From contig NZ_SCML01000006.1 of NCBI RefSeq assembly GCF_005503365.1, forward strand, positions 1-64,000: a stretch of DNA of 64,000 nucleotides, given 5' to 3'. This document shows, piece by piece, positions 1 to 9,441 of this stretch (position 1 is its first letter; each line of letters starts with the position of its first letter). A program made the translations under genes and the position numbers. The notes beneath the pieces are model-generated. The model ran no database searches, was not told the origin of the DNA, and was given only the letters and a program-made list of their open reading frames with translations. The DNA is from Hydrogenophaga sp. 2FB. GTDB taxonomy: Bacteria > Pseudomonadota > Gammaproteobacteria > Burkholderiales > Burkholderiaceae_C.

Positions 1-14
1 GGCCTGGCGACGAT

Positions 15-719
15 GTGTCCGAGCCTGGCCAGCACAATGTGTCGAACGGCACGCGTCCTGAGGCGCTGAAAGCGGCGGGTCGCTTGTTCAAGACCCCTGC
101 CGCGAATGTGCCTTGGGAACCGGTGTTCTTCCCTGGCAAACGGTACAGCGCATTTGAGTCGGTGGAGGTCTCAGGGCGGGCGGCGCTGCGGGTGCGGGCG
201 AGCAGTTCCGTCAGCATCCTGCGGCAGCGCTTCGTGCCGTCGCTGGCATCGGTGGGGCGTGTGTCTTTCTCGTGGAGAGTCGACGGGGTGCCCAAAGATG
301 CCGATCTGGCGGTGTCCAGCCAGGCCGATTCTCCTGTGCGGGTGGTTCTTGCCTTTGATGGCGACCGTGCGCGCTGGACACCCAAGAACCATCGTCTGTC
401 AGAAATGAGCCGCCTGTTGACGGGCGAGGAGTTGCCGTACGCGTCTCTGGTCTATGTGTGGAGTGCCAAGGAGGCGCCGGGCACCGTTGTGGTGAACCCG
501 CGCACGGACCGCATCCGCAAAGTGGTGCTCGACAGCGGTGTGGCAAACATCGGGCAGTGGCGCGATCACGTGCGCGACGTGCGGGCCGACTTCCGCCTCG
601 CTTTTGGCGAAGATCCAGGGCCATTGCGGCTGGTTGCCCTGATGACGGACACGGACAACACCGGGAGCGAACTCACGGCCTGGTATGGGGCGTTGACCCT
701 AGAGCGGGCGAACGACTGA
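15..719 (+). CDS. DUF3047 domain protein (possibly 5'-truncated by the window edge)
   Basis: The protein resembles the DUF3047 family of uncharacterised, usually exported proteins. Seen here are a beta-rich body with the segments FSWRVDG (about residue 85), VRVVLAFDGD (about 110) and LPYASLVYVWS (about 140), and a C-terminal part ending in a beta strand that reports on tension or distance-like terms (LVALMTDTDNTGSEL). The start used is a GTG, but the frame stays open to the first base of the window and no signal peptide is visible, so the true start and an export signal may lie upstream. No function is established for the family. A weak short stem-loop follows the stop codon. The next gene begins an unrelated transport operon about 150 bases away. 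Confidence 0.75.
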   Translation: MSEPGQHNVSNGTRPEALKAAGRLFKTPAANVPWEPVFFPGKRYSAFESVEVSGRAALRVRASSSVSILRQRFVPSLASVGRVSFSWRVDGVPKDADLAVSSQADSPVRVVLAFDGDRARWTPKNHRLSEMSRLLTGEELPYASLVYVWSAKEAPGTVVVNPRTDRIRKVVLDSGVANIGQWRDHVRDVRADFRLAFGEDPGPLRLVALMTDTDNTGSELTAWYGALTLERAND

Positions 720-873
720 GGGCTTCATCAAGCCTTCTTGCCCTGCATCAAAGTTGCTGATGATGGCCGTGGGATGGGCGCGCAGGTGACTGCGCTTCGG
801 GTTAGTCCCGTGCAGCGCCCGGGAACGTTTGTTGCATAGTGGCGGGATGTTCATTTTATTTAGGTGTCAACCA

Positions 874-2445
874 ATGAAGCTCCCACTTGCAGTCCTGCTC
901 GCAGCGATGGCCTTTGGTGTCGGTAGTGCTCATTCCAAGACGTTCAAATGGACCAGCGCGAGCGACATTCCCACCTGGGACATCCATTCGCAGAACAACG
1001 CCCTGGGCAACGGGGTGCATGCCTCGGTGTATGAATCCCTTGTTTACTACAACAGCCGGACCTTCAAGCCGGAGCCGGTGCTGGCGACGGCCTGGAAGCA
1101 GGTCACGCCGACCCAACTGCGGGTGAACTTGCGCACGGGTGTGAAGTTTCACGATGGCACTCCTTTCTCTGCGGATGACGCGGTGTTCTCGATCCAGCGC
1201 GCCATGGCGAAAACGTCCAACTTCGGCATCTACGCACAAGGCATCGAGCGTGTGGTCAAGGTGGATGCCAACACCATCGACATCTTCACCACAGATCCGA
1301 ACCCGGTGCTGCTCAACCAGCTCACCGAGTTGCGCATGATGAGCAAGGCGTGGGCGGAGAAGAACAACTCCACGTCGCCGAAAGACATCAAGACGCAGGA
1401 AGAAAACTTTGCGCACCGCAATGCCAACGGCACCGGGCCTTTCATGCTCAAGGAATGGCAGCCCGATCAGAAGCTCGTGCTGGCGAAGAACCCCAACTGG
1501 TGGGGCAAGTCAGAGGGCAATCTGACGGAGATCGTCTACACGCCGGTCAAGGCAGTGGCCACGCGCATGGCGGCCCTGCTGTCGGGCGAGGTGGATTTTG
1601 TTCTGGACCCCAGTCCACAGGACTTGCCGCGTGTGCGCTCGAACCCATCGCTCAAGGTGATCGATGGCATCGAGAACCGCACGATCTTCTTCGGCATGGA
1701 CCAGTTCCGCAACGAATTGCCGGGCAGCAACGTCAAGGGCAAGAATCCGCTCAAGGACCAGCGCGTGCGCCAGGCGCTGTACCAGGGCATTGACATGGAC
1801 ACCATCACCCGCGTGAGTTTGCGGGGATTGGGGCAGGCCACCGGCGCGATCGTGGCGCCGCAGGTCAACGGCTGGACAAAAGAAGTGCACAAACGCTATC
1901 CGTTCAACGTCGAAGCGTCCAAGAAACTGCTGGCCGACGCCGGTTACGCGGATGGGTTCGAGGTGGACTTCGCATGCCCGAACAACCGCTACATCAACGA
2001 CGAGGCGATCTGCCAGGCAGTGACGGCCATGTGGGCGCGCATTGGTGTGAAGGCCAAGCTGCGCACGCTGCCGCTGGTGACCTATTTCCCCATGATCCAG
2101 CGCTACGAAGCCAGCATCTACATGCTGGGCTGGGGTGTGCCGACCTTCGATGCGCTGTACAGCCTGCAGTCGCTGGTGCGCACGGTGGGCGCGGGCGGTG
2201 ACGGCAACTACAACGTGGGTCGCTACAGCAACCCGCAGATGGACGCGTTGGTCGAGCGCACCAAGAAGGAAACCGATCTGAAGCTGCGCACCGAACTGCT
2301 GACCAAGGCACTCGCCTTGCAGAACCAGGATGTGGCACACATTCCTCTGCACAACCAGGTCATCCCTTGGGCGATGAAGAAGAACATTGACTTGGTGCAC
2401 CGCGCGGACAACCGCCTGGACTGGCGCCTCATCAAGGTAAACTGA
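874..2445 (+). CDS. ABC transporter substrate-binding protein, family 5 (peptide/nickel type), first of two
   Basis: This is a periplasmic solute receptor of the DppA/OppA class (SBP family 5) that would deliver a peptide-like ligand to the permeases encoded downstream. The chosen ATG is preceded by AGGTG at 862-866 and starts a clear signal peptide (MKLPLAVLLAAMAFGVGSAHS). An upstream in-frame TTG at 829 has no such support. Family signatures seen are the early 'YESLVYYN' segment, 'GVKFHDGTPFSADDAVFS' (about residue 95) and 'ANGTGPFMLKEW' (about 190). The protein is a clear paralogue of the binding protein at 4775-6364; both contain NVKGKNP followed by a DxRVRQAxYQ-type segment. The 523-residue length is normal. 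The ligand cannot be read from sequence. A strong stem-loop separates it from the permease gene. Confidence 0.9.
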   Translation: MKLPLAVLLAAMAFGVGSAHSKTFKWTSASDIPTWDIHSQNNALGNGVHASVYESLVYYNSRTFKPEPVLATAWKQVTPTQLRVNLRTGVKFHDGTPFSADDAVFSIQRAMAKTSNFGIYAQGIERVVKVDANTIDIFTTDPNPVLLNQLTELRMMSKAWAEKNNSTSPKDIKTQEENFAHRNANGTGPFMLKEWQPDQKLVLAKNPNWWGKSEGNLTEIVYTPVKAVATRMAALLSGEVDFVLDPSPQDLPRVRSNPSLKVIDGIENRTIFFGMDQFRNELPGSNVKGKNPLKDQRVRQALYQGIDMDTITRVSLRGLGQATGAIVAPQVNGWTKEVHKRYPFNVEASKKLLADAGYADGFEVDFACPNNRYINDEAICQAVTAMWARIGVKAKLRTLPLVTYFPMIQRYEASIYMLGWGVPTFDALYSLQSLVRTVGAGGDGNYNVGRYSNPQMDALVERTKKETDLKLRTELLTKALALQNQDVAHIPLHNQVIPWAMKKNIDLVHRADNRLDWRLIKVN

Positions 2446-2460
2446 TTTTCAACCATCGGC

Positions 2461-2495
2461 AGAGGGTCGCGCACCGCAGCACGGGGCGACCCTCT
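2461..2495 (+). terminator. Stem-loop between binding-protein and permease genes (partial terminator or mRNA stabiliser)
   Basis: A perfect 10-bp stem, AGAGGGTCGC (2461-2470) pairing with GCGACCCTCT (2486-2495), encloses a 15-base loop and is followed by CTTTATTTC. The U-tract is weak. Since the downstream permease has no other obvious promoter, partial termination or 3'-end protection of the receptor mRNA is likelier than full termination. This would give more receptor than membrane components, as is common in ABC importer operons. Confidence 0.55.
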
Positions 2496-2511
2496 CTTTA
2501 TTTCCCACACG

Positions 2512-3492
2512 ATGTTCGCATTCATTCTCCGGCGATTGGCGCAGGCCGTGGTCGTCATGGTCAGCGTGGCGCTGATCGCGTTCATGTTGTTCCAGTACGT
2601 GGGGGACCCGGTGGTGTTCCTGCTCGGACAGGACGCCACGCCCGCTCAGATTCGAGAGCTGCGCGCCGACCTCGGCCTCGACAGGCCCTTCTTCATTCAG
2701 TTCTGGCACTTCCTCGTCAACGCGGTGCAGGGCGAATTCGGCCTGTCGCTGCGCCAGGGCGCGAAGGTGTCACGCCTGATTTCCGAGCGCTTTCCCGCCA
2801 CGCTGGAGTTGTCCATGGTGGCCGCCGTGCTCGCACTGGTGGTGGGCATCCCGATGGGGGTGTACGCTGCCCTGAAGCGCGGCACTTTCATGAGCCAGGT
2901 GTTCATGACCGTGTCGCTGCTGGGCGTGTCTTTGCCCACCTTCCTCATCGGCATCCTGCTGATCTTGTTGTTCGCAGTGACGCTGGGCTGGTTCCCGAGT
3001 TTCGGCCGGGGTGAGGTGACGCAATTGGGATGGTGGAGCACCGGTCTGTTGACGGCCAAGGGGTGGCACCACATCACCTTGCCGGCGATCACGCTGGCCA
3101 TCTTCCAGCTCACGCTGATCATGCGGCTGGTGCGCGCCGAAATGCTGGAGGTGCTGCGCACCGACTACATCAAGTTCGCGCGCGCCCGAGGGCTCACCAA
3201 CCGCGCCGTGCATTTCGGCCATGCGCTGAAGAACACGCTGGTACCGGTGATGACCATCACCGGGTTGCAACTGGGCGGCCTGATTGCCTTTGCCATCATC
3301 ACGGAGACGGTGTTCCAGTGGCCCGGCATGGGGCTGTTGTTCATCCAGGCGGTGACATTCGCCGACATCCCCGTGATGGCCGCTTACCTGTGCCTGATCG
3401 CGCTGATCTTCGTGGTCATCAACCTGATCGTCGACCTGCTGTACTTCGCGGTCGACCCACGCCTTCGCGCGGAGAAGGCGGGCGGCCACTGA
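2512..3492 (+). CDS. ABC transporter permease, DppB/OppB type
   Basis: This is an inner-membrane channel subunit of a peptide-type ABC importer (binding-protein-dependent transport permease family). At 326 residues it shows the family layout: an N-terminal membrane helix (FAFILRRLAQAVVVMVSVAL), a long periplasmic loop with LRADLGLDRPFFIQFW, then five more hydrophobic helices. The cytoplasmic coupling loop reads 'DYIKFARARGLTNRAVHFGHALKN' across its EAA-like region (residues about 220-245; only the pattern ARARG...H..KN matters), and the C-terminus has 'VDLLYFAVDPRLR'. Its TGA shares one base with the ATG of the amidohydrolase gene, so the two are probably translationally coupled. The partner permease is at 6437-7348. 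Confidence 0.92.
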   Translation: MFAFILRRLAQAVVVMVSVALIAFMLFQYVGDPVVFLLGQDATPAQIRELRADLGLDRPFFIQFWHFLVNAVQGEFGLSLRQGAKVSRLISERFPATLELSMVAAVLALVVGIPMGVYAALKRGTFMSQVFMTVSLLGVSLPTFLIGILLILLFAVTLGWFPSFGRGEVTQLGWWSTGLLTAKGWHHITLPAITLAIFQLTLIMRLVRAEMLEVLRTDYIKFARARGLTNRAVHFGHALKNTLVPVMTITGLQLGGLIAFAIITETVFQWPGMGLLFIQAVTFADIPVMAAYLCLIALIFVVINLIVDLLYFAVDPRLRAEKAGGH

Positions 3493-4778
3493 TGACCACA
3501 CCGTCCCGCATCAAGGCGCATGGCCGCGCGTTCTCGCACATCGCGGCTTTCCATCCCGAGCTCACGGCCTTGCGCCGCGACCTGCACGCCCATCCGGAGT
3601 TGGGCTTCGAAGAACACTACACGGCGCAGCGCGTGGTCGAGTCGCTCAAGGTGTGCGGTGTCGACGAGATCCACACCGGCATTGGCAAGACCGGTGTGGT
3701 GGCGGTGATCCGCGGGCGCAGCAACACCAGCGGCCGCATGATTGGCCTGCGCGCCGACATGGACGCGCTGCCCATGACCGAGCACAACGACTTCGCCTGG
3801 AAGTCGGCCCGTCCCGGCATGATGCACGGCTGCGGCCACGACGGGCACACCACCATGCTGGTGGGGGCGGCGCGCTACCTGGCCGAAACGCGGCAGTTCG
3901 ATGGCATGGCGGTGCTGATCTTCCAGCCGGGTGAAGAGGGCTTTGCGGGCGCCAAGGCCATGATCGAAGATGGCCTGTTCGAACGCTTCCCGGTGCAGTC
4001 GGTCTTTGGCATGCACAACTGGCCGCTGATGCGTCCGGGCATGGTGGGGGTGAACCCGGGACCGATGATGGCATCGGCCGACCGCATCACCATCGAAGTC
4101 ACCGGCAAGGGCGGCCATGGCGCGCACCCGTACCAGACCGTGGACCCGGTGCTGGCCGCGGCCCACATCATCACAGCGGTGCAGAGCATCGTTGCGCGCA
4201 ACGTGCGCGCGATCGACAGCGCGGTCATCAGCCTCTGTGCCATGCACGCGGGCGACATGGGCGCCTTCAGCGTGATGCCGGGCAAGGCCACGCTGGTGGG
4301 CACGGTGCGCACCTTCAATCCCGAGGTGCAGGCCATGGTGGAGAAGCGCCTGCAAGAGGTGTGCTCCGGCGTGGCACTGGGCCTGGGCGCCACCGCGCAT
4401 GTGAACTACGAACGCATCTACCCCGCCACCATCAACACGCGCGACGAAGCCCGCTTTGCCGCGGACGTGGCGCAGAAACTGGTGGGCCACGACCACGTGG
4501 ACCGCAACATGGACCCGAGCATGGGCGCGGAAGATTTTTCTTTCATGCTGCAGGTCAAACCCGGCGCGTACCTGCGCCTGGGGCAGGGCGCCGAGAACGG
4601 TATTGGCAGCTGCGTGTTGCACAACAGCCGTTACGACTTCAACGACGAGGTGTTGCCGCTTGGCGCGGCCTTGCACGCCAGTCTGGTGGAGCAGGGCATG
4701 CCCCTGGCAGGCGATGCACACACTGGCCACACCCGAACCCATTCCACCACCACAAACGCATCAAGGAGCGAAGCATGA
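3492..4778 (+). CDS. M20 family amidohydrolase / peptidase (hippurate hydrolase-like)
   Basis: This is a cytoplasmic metal-dependent amidohydrolase of the M20D group, which cleaves N-acyl amino acids, IAA-amino acids, hippurate or short peptides. Motifs seen are 'LRRDLHAHPELGFEE' near the N-terminus, 'LRADMDALPMTE', the metal-ligand segment 'MHGCGHDGHTTMLVG' (Cys and His ligands), 'FQPGEEGFAGAKAMI', and 'GAEDFSFML' near the C-terminus. At 428 residues it is slightly long for the family. It has no signal peptide, so it should act on ligand after import. It sits between the first permease and the second binding protein; its start overlaps the permease stop and its TGA overlaps the next ATG. That placement suggests it hydrolyses the transported substrate. 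The exact substrate is unknown. Confidence 0.9.
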   Translation: MTTPSRIKAHGRAFSHIAAFHPELTALRRDLHAHPELGFEEHYTAQRVVESLKVCGVDEIHTGIGKTGVVAVIRGRSNTSGRMIGLRADMDALPMTEHNDFAWKSARPGMMHGCGHDGHTTMLVGAARYLAETRQFDGMAVLIFQPGEEGFAGAKAMIEDGLFERFPVQSVFGMHNWPLMRPGMVGVNPGPMMASADRITIEVTGKGGHGAHPYQTVDPVLAAAHIITAVQSIVARNVRAIDSAVISLCAMHAGDMGAFSVMPGKATLVGTVRTFNPEVQAMVEKRLQEVCSGVALGLGATAHVNYERIYPATINTRDEARFAADVAQKLVGHDHVDRNMDPSMGAEDFSFMLQVKPGAYLRLGQGAENGIGSCVLHNSRYDFNDEVLPLGAALHASLVEQGMPLAGDAHTGHTRTHSTTTNASRSEA

Positions 4779-6364
4779 AGAGCATTCGGAAGACGCTGGC
4801 GGCCACTTTGGTGGCGACCGCTCTGGTCGCCATGGGCAGCGCGTCGGCGCAGACGATCCGCATCGGCAACCAGGGCGATGCCTTGTCGATGGACCCGCAC
4901 TCGCTCAACGAATCGCTGCAGCTCAGCGTGACGAACAACGTGTACGAGCCGCTGGTGGGGCGCGACAAGAACCTGAAGCTCGTGCCCGCGCTGGCCACCA
5001 GCTGGAAGCAGACCTCGCCGAGCGTGTGGCGCTTCGAACTGCGCAAGGGCGTGAAATTCCACGACGGCGCGTCCTTCACGGCCGATGACGTGTTGTTCAC
5101 CTTCGCTCGCGCTTCGGGCGAGGGCTCGGACATGAAGAGCTACACCAACGACGTGAAGGAAGTCCGCAAGGTCAACGACTTCACGGTCGACATCGAGACC
5201 AAGGGACCGTTCCCCATCTTGCCCGATGTGCTGTCGCTGCTGTTCATCATGAACAAGAAGTGGGCCGAGGACAACCAGGCCACGCGCCCGGTGGACCGCC
5301 GCAAGGGCATCGAGAACGCGGCCTCGTTCCGCGCCAATGGCACCGGGCCGTTCCGCCTGCGCGAACGCCAGCCCAACGTCAAGACCAGCTTTGTTCGCAA
5401 TGGCAACTACTGGGGCAAGATCGAAGGCAACGTCACCAACGTGGAGTACACGCCCATCGGCAACGACGCCACGCGCGTGGCTGCGCTGCTCTCGGGCCAG
5501 GTCGACGTGATCGAGCCCGTGCCGCTGCAGGACATCGCGCGCATCAACGCGAGTGGCAAGAGCAAGGTGATGCAAGGGCCGGAGCTGCGCACCATCTTCC
5601 TGGGCATGGACCAGAAGCGCGATGAGCTGCAGTATTCGAACGTCAAAGGCAAGAACCCGTTCAAGGACAAGCGCGTGCGCCAGGCCTTCTACCAGGCCAT
5701 CGACATCAACACCATCCAGCGCGTGGTGATGCGCGGCGCGTCCAAGCCCATGGCGCTGATGGTGGGCCCTGGCATCAATGGGTACGACGATGCCATGAAC
5801 AAGCGCCTGCCCTACGACGCGGATGCGGCCAGGAAGCTGCTCGCGGATGCCGGTTACCCGAACGGCTTCGAAGTGACGATGAATTGCCCCAACGACCGCT
5901 ATGTGAACGATGGCGACATCTGCCAGGCGGTGGCGGCCAACCTCGCGCGCGTGGGCGTCAAGATCAACCTGCAGGCCGAAACCAAGGGCACTTATTTCCC
6001 CAAGGTTCTGCGGCGCGACACGAGCTTCTACATGCTCGGCTGGACGCCCGGCACCTACGACGCGCACAACGCCCTGAATGCGCTGATGCGCTGCGTGGAC
6101 GACAAGGGCAGCGGCCAGTTCAATCTGGGCGCGTACTGCAACCCGAAGGTCGATGAGCTGACGGTGAAGATCCAGTCCGAAACCGACAAGGCCAAGCGCG
6201 ACGCCATGATCGCGGAAGCCTTCAAGCTGCACACCGACGACATCGGCCACCTGCCGCTGCACCAGCAGGCCCTGGCCTGGGGCGTTTCCAACAACGTGGA
6301 ACTGGTCCAGCTTGCCGACAACTTCATGCCGTTCCGCTTCATGTCCGTGAAGTCGCCGAAGTAA
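4775..6364 (+). CDS. ABC transporter substrate-binding protein, family 5, second of two
   Basis: This second periplasmic receptor of the DppA/OppA class has 529 residues. The ATG overlaps the amidohydrolase stop (ATGA), is preceded by AAGGAG (4763-4768) and starts a typical signal peptide ending in GSASA before QTIRIG. Family segments include 'SLNESLQLSVTNNVYEPL', 'GVKFHDGASFTADDVLF' and 'ANGTGPFRLRERQPN'. It is a paralogue of the protein at 874-2445 along the whole length, yet the two differ in many positions, so they probably bind different but related ligands or the same ligand with different affinity. Only one permease pair and one ATPase pair are present to serve both. A compound stem-loop follows the stop. 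Confidence 0.92.
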   Translation: MKSIRKTLAATLVATALVAMGSASAQTIRIGNQGDALSMDPHSLNESLQLSVTNNVYEPLVGRDKNLKLVPALATSWKQTSPSVWRFELRKGVKFHDGASFTADDVLFTFARASGEGSDMKSYTNDVKEVRKVNDFTVDIETKGPFPILPDVLSLLFIMNKKWAEDNQATRPVDRRKGIENAASFRANGTGPFRLRERQPNVKTSFVRNGNYWGKIEGNVTNVEYTPIGNDATRVAALLSGQVDVIEPVPLQDIARINASGKSKVMQGPELRTIFLGMDQKRDELQYSNVKGKNPFKDKRVRQAFYQAIDINTIQRVVMRGASKPMALMVGPGINGYDDAMNKRLPYDADAARKLLADAGYPNGFEVTMNCPNDRYVNDGDICQAVAANLARVGVKINLQAETKGTYFPKVLRRDTSFYMLGWTPGTYDAHNALNALMRCVDDKGSGQFNLGAYCNPKVDELTVKIQSETDKAKRDAMIAEAFKLHTDDIGHLPLHQQALAWGVSNNVELVQLADNFMPFRFMSVKSPK

Positions 6365-6372
6365 GGCGATGC

Positions 6373-6416
6373 CGGAGTGCCGCCAGGAGACCTCGCGTCT
6401 CGCGGCGGCCACTCCG
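6373..6416 (+). other. GC-rich stem-loop after the second binding-protein gene
   Basis: CGGAGTGCCGCC (6373-6384) pairs with GGCGG (6404-6408) and CACTCCG (6410-6416) around one bulged C, with an inner GAGA/TCTC pairing. There is no T-tract, so this is not a standard terminator. The position matches the stem-loop after the first binding-protein gene, which suggests a shared role in lowering downstream expression or protecting the receptor mRNA. Confidence 0.5.
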
Positions 6417-6436
6417 CTGACAACAAGGTTCCCCAC

Positions 6437-7348
6437 GTGATCAGCCTCATCAAAAGAGGGCTCGACAGCGATGTCGGCCACAGCTTTCGCTCATCCCCCA
6501 CCGCCATCGTGGCGGCGGTCATCGCTGTCATTTGCGTGTTCTGTGCGGTGTTCGCGCCGTGGGTGGCGCCGCACAACCCGTTCGATCTCGCCACGCTCGA
6601 ACTCTCCAACGCACGCCTGCCTCCCGCCTGGCATCCCGAAGGCTCGAGCAATTTCCTGCTGGGCACCGACGACCAGGGCCGCGACATCCTCTCCGCGCTG
6701 ATGTACGGCGCACGCATCTCGCTCGCGGTGGGGTTGGCGTCCGTGCTGCTGTCGGTCGTGATCGGGGTGACGTTTGGCTTGCTGGCCGGTTTTCTCGGCG
6801 GCTGGATCGACGGCTTTCTCATGCGCTTGTGCGACGTCATGCTGTCCTTTCCCGCCATCCTCGTCGCGCTGTTGATCGCGGGCGTGGGCCGCGCCCTGTT
6901 TCCCAATGCGCACGACGCGTTGGCGTTTGGCGTGCTCATCATTTCCATCACGCTCACGGGCTGGGTGCAGTACGCGCGCACGGTGCGCGGCTCCACGCTG
7001 GTGGAGCGCAACAAGGAGTACGTGCAGGCCGCGCGCGTGACCGGCGTGGCGCCACTGCACATCATGCGCAGCCATGTGCTGCCCAACGTGATGGGCCCGG
7101 TGCTGGTGCTCGCCACCATCCAGGTGGCCACGGCCATCATCACCGAAGCCACCTTGTCCTTCCTGGGGGTGGGCGCGCCACCCACCTCGCCGTCGCTGGG
7201 CACGCTGATCCGCGTGGGCAACGACTACCTGTTCTCCGGCGAATGGTGGATCACCATTTTCCCGGGCGCCATGCTCGTGCTGATTGCACTGAGCGTGAAC
7301 CTGCTGGGCGACTGGCTGCGCGACGCTTTGAACCCACGACTGCGCTGA
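6437..7348 (+). CDS. ABC transporter permease, DppC/OppC type
   Basis: This is the second channel subunit of the peptide-type importer, partner of the permease at 2512-3492. The GTG start is chosen because [20 protein letters not shown] fits DppC-like N-termini, and AAGG lies about 8 bases upstream; an ORF start 60 bases earlier would read through the stem-loop. The protein has 303 residues with an OppC-type N-terminal helix (about 25-45), '[22 protein letters not shown]' (family hallmark LGTDxxGRDxxS), and an EAA-like loop around '[23 protein letters not shown]'. It ends '[14 protein letters not shown]', as is usual in the family. The ATPase gene starts 2 bases after its stop. Confidence 0.92.
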   Translation: MISLIKRGLDSDVGHSFRSSPTAIVAAVIAVICVFCAVFAPWVAPHNPFDLATLELSNARLPPAWHPEGSSNFLLGTDDQGRDILSALMYGARISLAVGLASVLLSVVIGVTFGLLAGFLGGWIDGFLMRLCDVMLSFPAILVALLIAGVGRALFPNAHDALAFGVLIISITLTGWVQYARTVRGSTLVERNKEYVQAARVTGVAPLHIMRSHVLPNVMGPVLVLATIQVATAIITEATLSFLGVGAPPTSPSLGTLIRVGNDYLFSGEWWITIFPGAMLVLIALSVNLLGDWLRDALNPRLR

Positions 7349-7350
7349 AC

Positions 7351-8331
7351 ATGAGCCTGCTTCAAGTCAAGAACCTGGTCGTCGAATTTCCGCACCGCCG
7401 CGGCACGCTGCGCGCGCTGGACGACGTTTCCTTCGATATCGCCCCGGGCGAAATCCTCGGTGTGGTGGGCGAGTCGGGCGCGGGCAAGTCGCTCACCGGC
7501 GCGTCCATCATCGGCCTGCTGGAGCCGCCAGGCCGCGTGGCGTCGGGCGAGATATTGCTGCACGGCCAGCGCATCGACAACCTGCCGTACGACCAGATGC
7601 GCAAGGTGCGCGGTCGAAAGATCGGCGCGATCTTCCAGGACCCGCTGACCTCGCTCAACCCTTTGTATTCGGTGGGCCGGCAGCTCATCGAAACCATCAC
7701 CACGCACCTGCCGGTGAGCCACGCCGAGGCGCGCCGGCGCGCGATCGATCTGCTCAAGGACACGGGCATTCCCGCGGCCGAGCAGCGCATCGACCACTTC
7801 CCGCACCAGTTCTCTGGCGGCATGCGCCAGCGCGTCGTGATCGCGCTCGCGTTGGCGGCCGAACCGCAGCTCATCGTGGCCGACGAGCCCACGACGGCGC
7901 TGGACGTGTCCATCCAGGCGCAGATCATCACGCTGCTCAAGACCATCTGCAAACAGCGTGGCGCGGCGGTGATGCTGATCACGCACGACATGGGCGTGAT
8001 CGCCGAAACCTGCGACCGGGTGGCCGTGATGTACGCCGGCCGCATTGCCGAGATCGGCCCGGTGCACCAGGTGATCAACCAGCCCGCGCACCCCTACACC
8101 GCGGGTCTGATGGCCTGCATTCCCGACATGAGCCAGGACCGCGAGCGCCTGCACCAGATCGATGGCGCGATGCCGCGGCTCAATGCCATTCCACAAGGTT
8201 GTGCCTACAACCCGCGTTGCCCCCGTGTCTTCGACCGCTGCCACACGCAGCGCCCCGATCTCCTGCCTGCGGGCGCCACGCGCGCGGCCTGCTGGCTGCA
8301 CGCCGACGAGAAGAAGGCGGTGGTGGCATGA
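7351..8331 (+). CDS. ABC transporter ATP-binding protein, DppD/OppD type
   Basis: This is a cytoplasmic ATPase driving the peptide-type importer. The 326-residue protein has Walker A 'GESGAGKS' (about residue 36), Q-loop in '[16 protein letters not shown]', the signature 'FSGGMRQRV' (about 152), Walker B '[12 protein letters not shown]' and the H-loop in 'MLITHDMG'. The C-terminal oligopeptide/dipeptide extension includes '[12 protein letters not shown]' and a Cys-rich tail ([14 protein letters not shown]...C), which in this subfamily binds an Fe-S cluster or metal. Its TGA overlaps the ATG of the second ATPase gene (ATGA). Confidence 0.93.
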   Translation: MSLLQVKNLVVEFPHRRGTLRALDDVSFDIAPGEILGVVGESGAGKSLTGASIIGLLEPPGRVASGEILLHGQRIDNLPYDQMRKVRGRKIGAIFQDPLTSLNPLYSVGRQLIETITTHLPVSHAEARRRAIDLLKDTGIPAAEQRIDHFPHQFSGGMRQRVVIALALAAEPQLIVADEPTTALDVSIQAQIITLLKTICKQRGAAVMLITHDMGVIAETCDRVAVMYAGRIAEIGPVHQVINQPAHPYTAGLMACIPDMSQDRERLHQIDGAMPRLNAIPQGCAYNPRCPRVFDRCHTQRPDLLPAGATRAACWLHADEKKAVVA

Positions 8332-9416
8332 GCGCGGACATGATCGAAAAAGCCGTGCGGGCGCAACTGGCGCGCGAGCGCCCACCCGCAACCACCGAGC
8401 CCGACGTGGCCGCCCAAGCGCCACAGGCGCCACTCGTGCGCGCGACCGATCTGGCCAAGACCTTCGACGTGTCCGCGCCCTGGCTCAACCGAGTGCTCGA
8501 ACGCCAGCCGCGCCAGTTGCTGCGTGCGGTCGATGGTGTGTCCTTCGACATCCCGCGCGGCCAGACGCTGGCGCTGGTGGGCGAGTCGGGTTGCGGCAAG
8601 AGCACTGTGGCGCGCCTTCTCGTGGGGCTGTACGAGCCCACGCGCGGCGGCTTCGAGTTCGATGGGCAGGATGCGCACGCTGCGTTCAAGACGCCCGAGG
8701 GCCGCAAGCTGCGCCGCCGCATCCAGATGATCTTCCAGGACCCCTACGCGAGCCTGAATCCGCGTTGGCGTGTCGAGGACATCATTGCCGAGCCCTTGCG
8801 CGAACACGAGATTGAAACCGAGCCGGTGGCTCTGCGCGCGCGGGTCGATGAGTTGCTGAAGTCGGTCGGCCTGTCGCCGCTGGACCGCGTGAAGTACCCG
8901 CACCAGTTCTCCGGTGGTCAGCGCCAGCGCATCTCGATCGCGCGCGCGCTGGCCACGCAGCCCGAATTTCTGGTGTGCGACGAGCCCACGTCGGCGCTGG
9001 ATGTGAGCGTGCAGGCGCAGGTGCTCAACATCATGAAAGACCTGCAGCGCGAGCGCGGGTTGACCTACCTCTTCATCAGCCACAACCTGGCCGTGGTGCG
9101 CCACGTGAGCGATCAGGTGGGGGTGATGTACCTGGGCCGGCTGGTCGAGCTGGCGCCCAAGCACACGCTGTTCAGCCATCCGCGCCACCCGTATACGCGC
9201 ATGCTGCTCGACGCGATTCCGAAGATGCACGATACCGGTCGGGCGCGCACGCCGGTGTCGGGGGAGGTGCCGAATCCGCTGAATCCGCCGAATGGCTGCG
9301 CGTTCAATCCGCGTTGCCCGCACGCGAACGACCGTTGCCGCAGCGAGCGGCCGAATCTGTTGGACATCGAAGGCATCCGCATCGCTTGCCATGCGGTGGA
9401 GGAGGGGCGGATCTGA
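8328..9416 (+). CDS. ABC transporter ATP-binding protein, DppF/OppF type
   Basis: This second ATPase forms a heterodimer with the DppD-like subunit. At 362 residues it carries an N-terminal extension of about 35 residues ([20 protein letters not shown]...) before the ABC domain. Walker A is 'GESGCGKS' (about residue 84); the signature reads 'FSGGQRQRI', Walker B '[12 protein letters not shown]' and the H-loop 'LFISHNLAV'. The C-terminal region has '[12 protein letters not shown]' and a Cys-rich segment ([14 protein letters not shown]), matching its partner. The ATG overlaps the previous stop. This is the last gene of the operon; a large palindrome follows. Confidence 0.93.
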   Translation: MSADMIEKAVRAQLARERPPATTEPDVAAQAPQAPLVRATDLAKTFDVSAPWLNRVLERQPRQLLRAVDGVSFDIPRGQTLALVGESGCGKSTVARLLVGLYEPTRGGFEFDGQDAHAAFKTPEGRKLRRRIQMIFQDPYASLNPRWRVEDIIAEPLREHEIETEPVALRARVDELLKSVGLSPLDRVKYPHQFSGGQRQRISIARALATQPEFLVCDEPTSALDVSVQAQVLNIMKDLQRERGLTYLFISHNLAVVRHVSDQVGVMYLGRLVELAPKHTLFSHPRHPYTRMLLDAIPKMHDTGRARTPVSGEVPNPLNPPNGCAFNPRCPHANDRCRSERPNLLDIEGIRIACHAVEEGRI

Positions 9417-9441
9417 CGCGGTGGGGGTTGGCGTTGGCGCC

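Noticed and set aside
832..860. TTGCAT / TTTATT with 17-base spacing as promoter of the first binding-protein gene
   Set aside because: Both hexamers match consensus poorly and the predicted start site would fall almost on the ribosome-binding site.
3384..4742. 452-codon minus-strand frame opposite the amidohydrolase
   Set aside because: Shadow of a well-supported plus-strand gene; composition is His/Val/Gly-rich shadow type.
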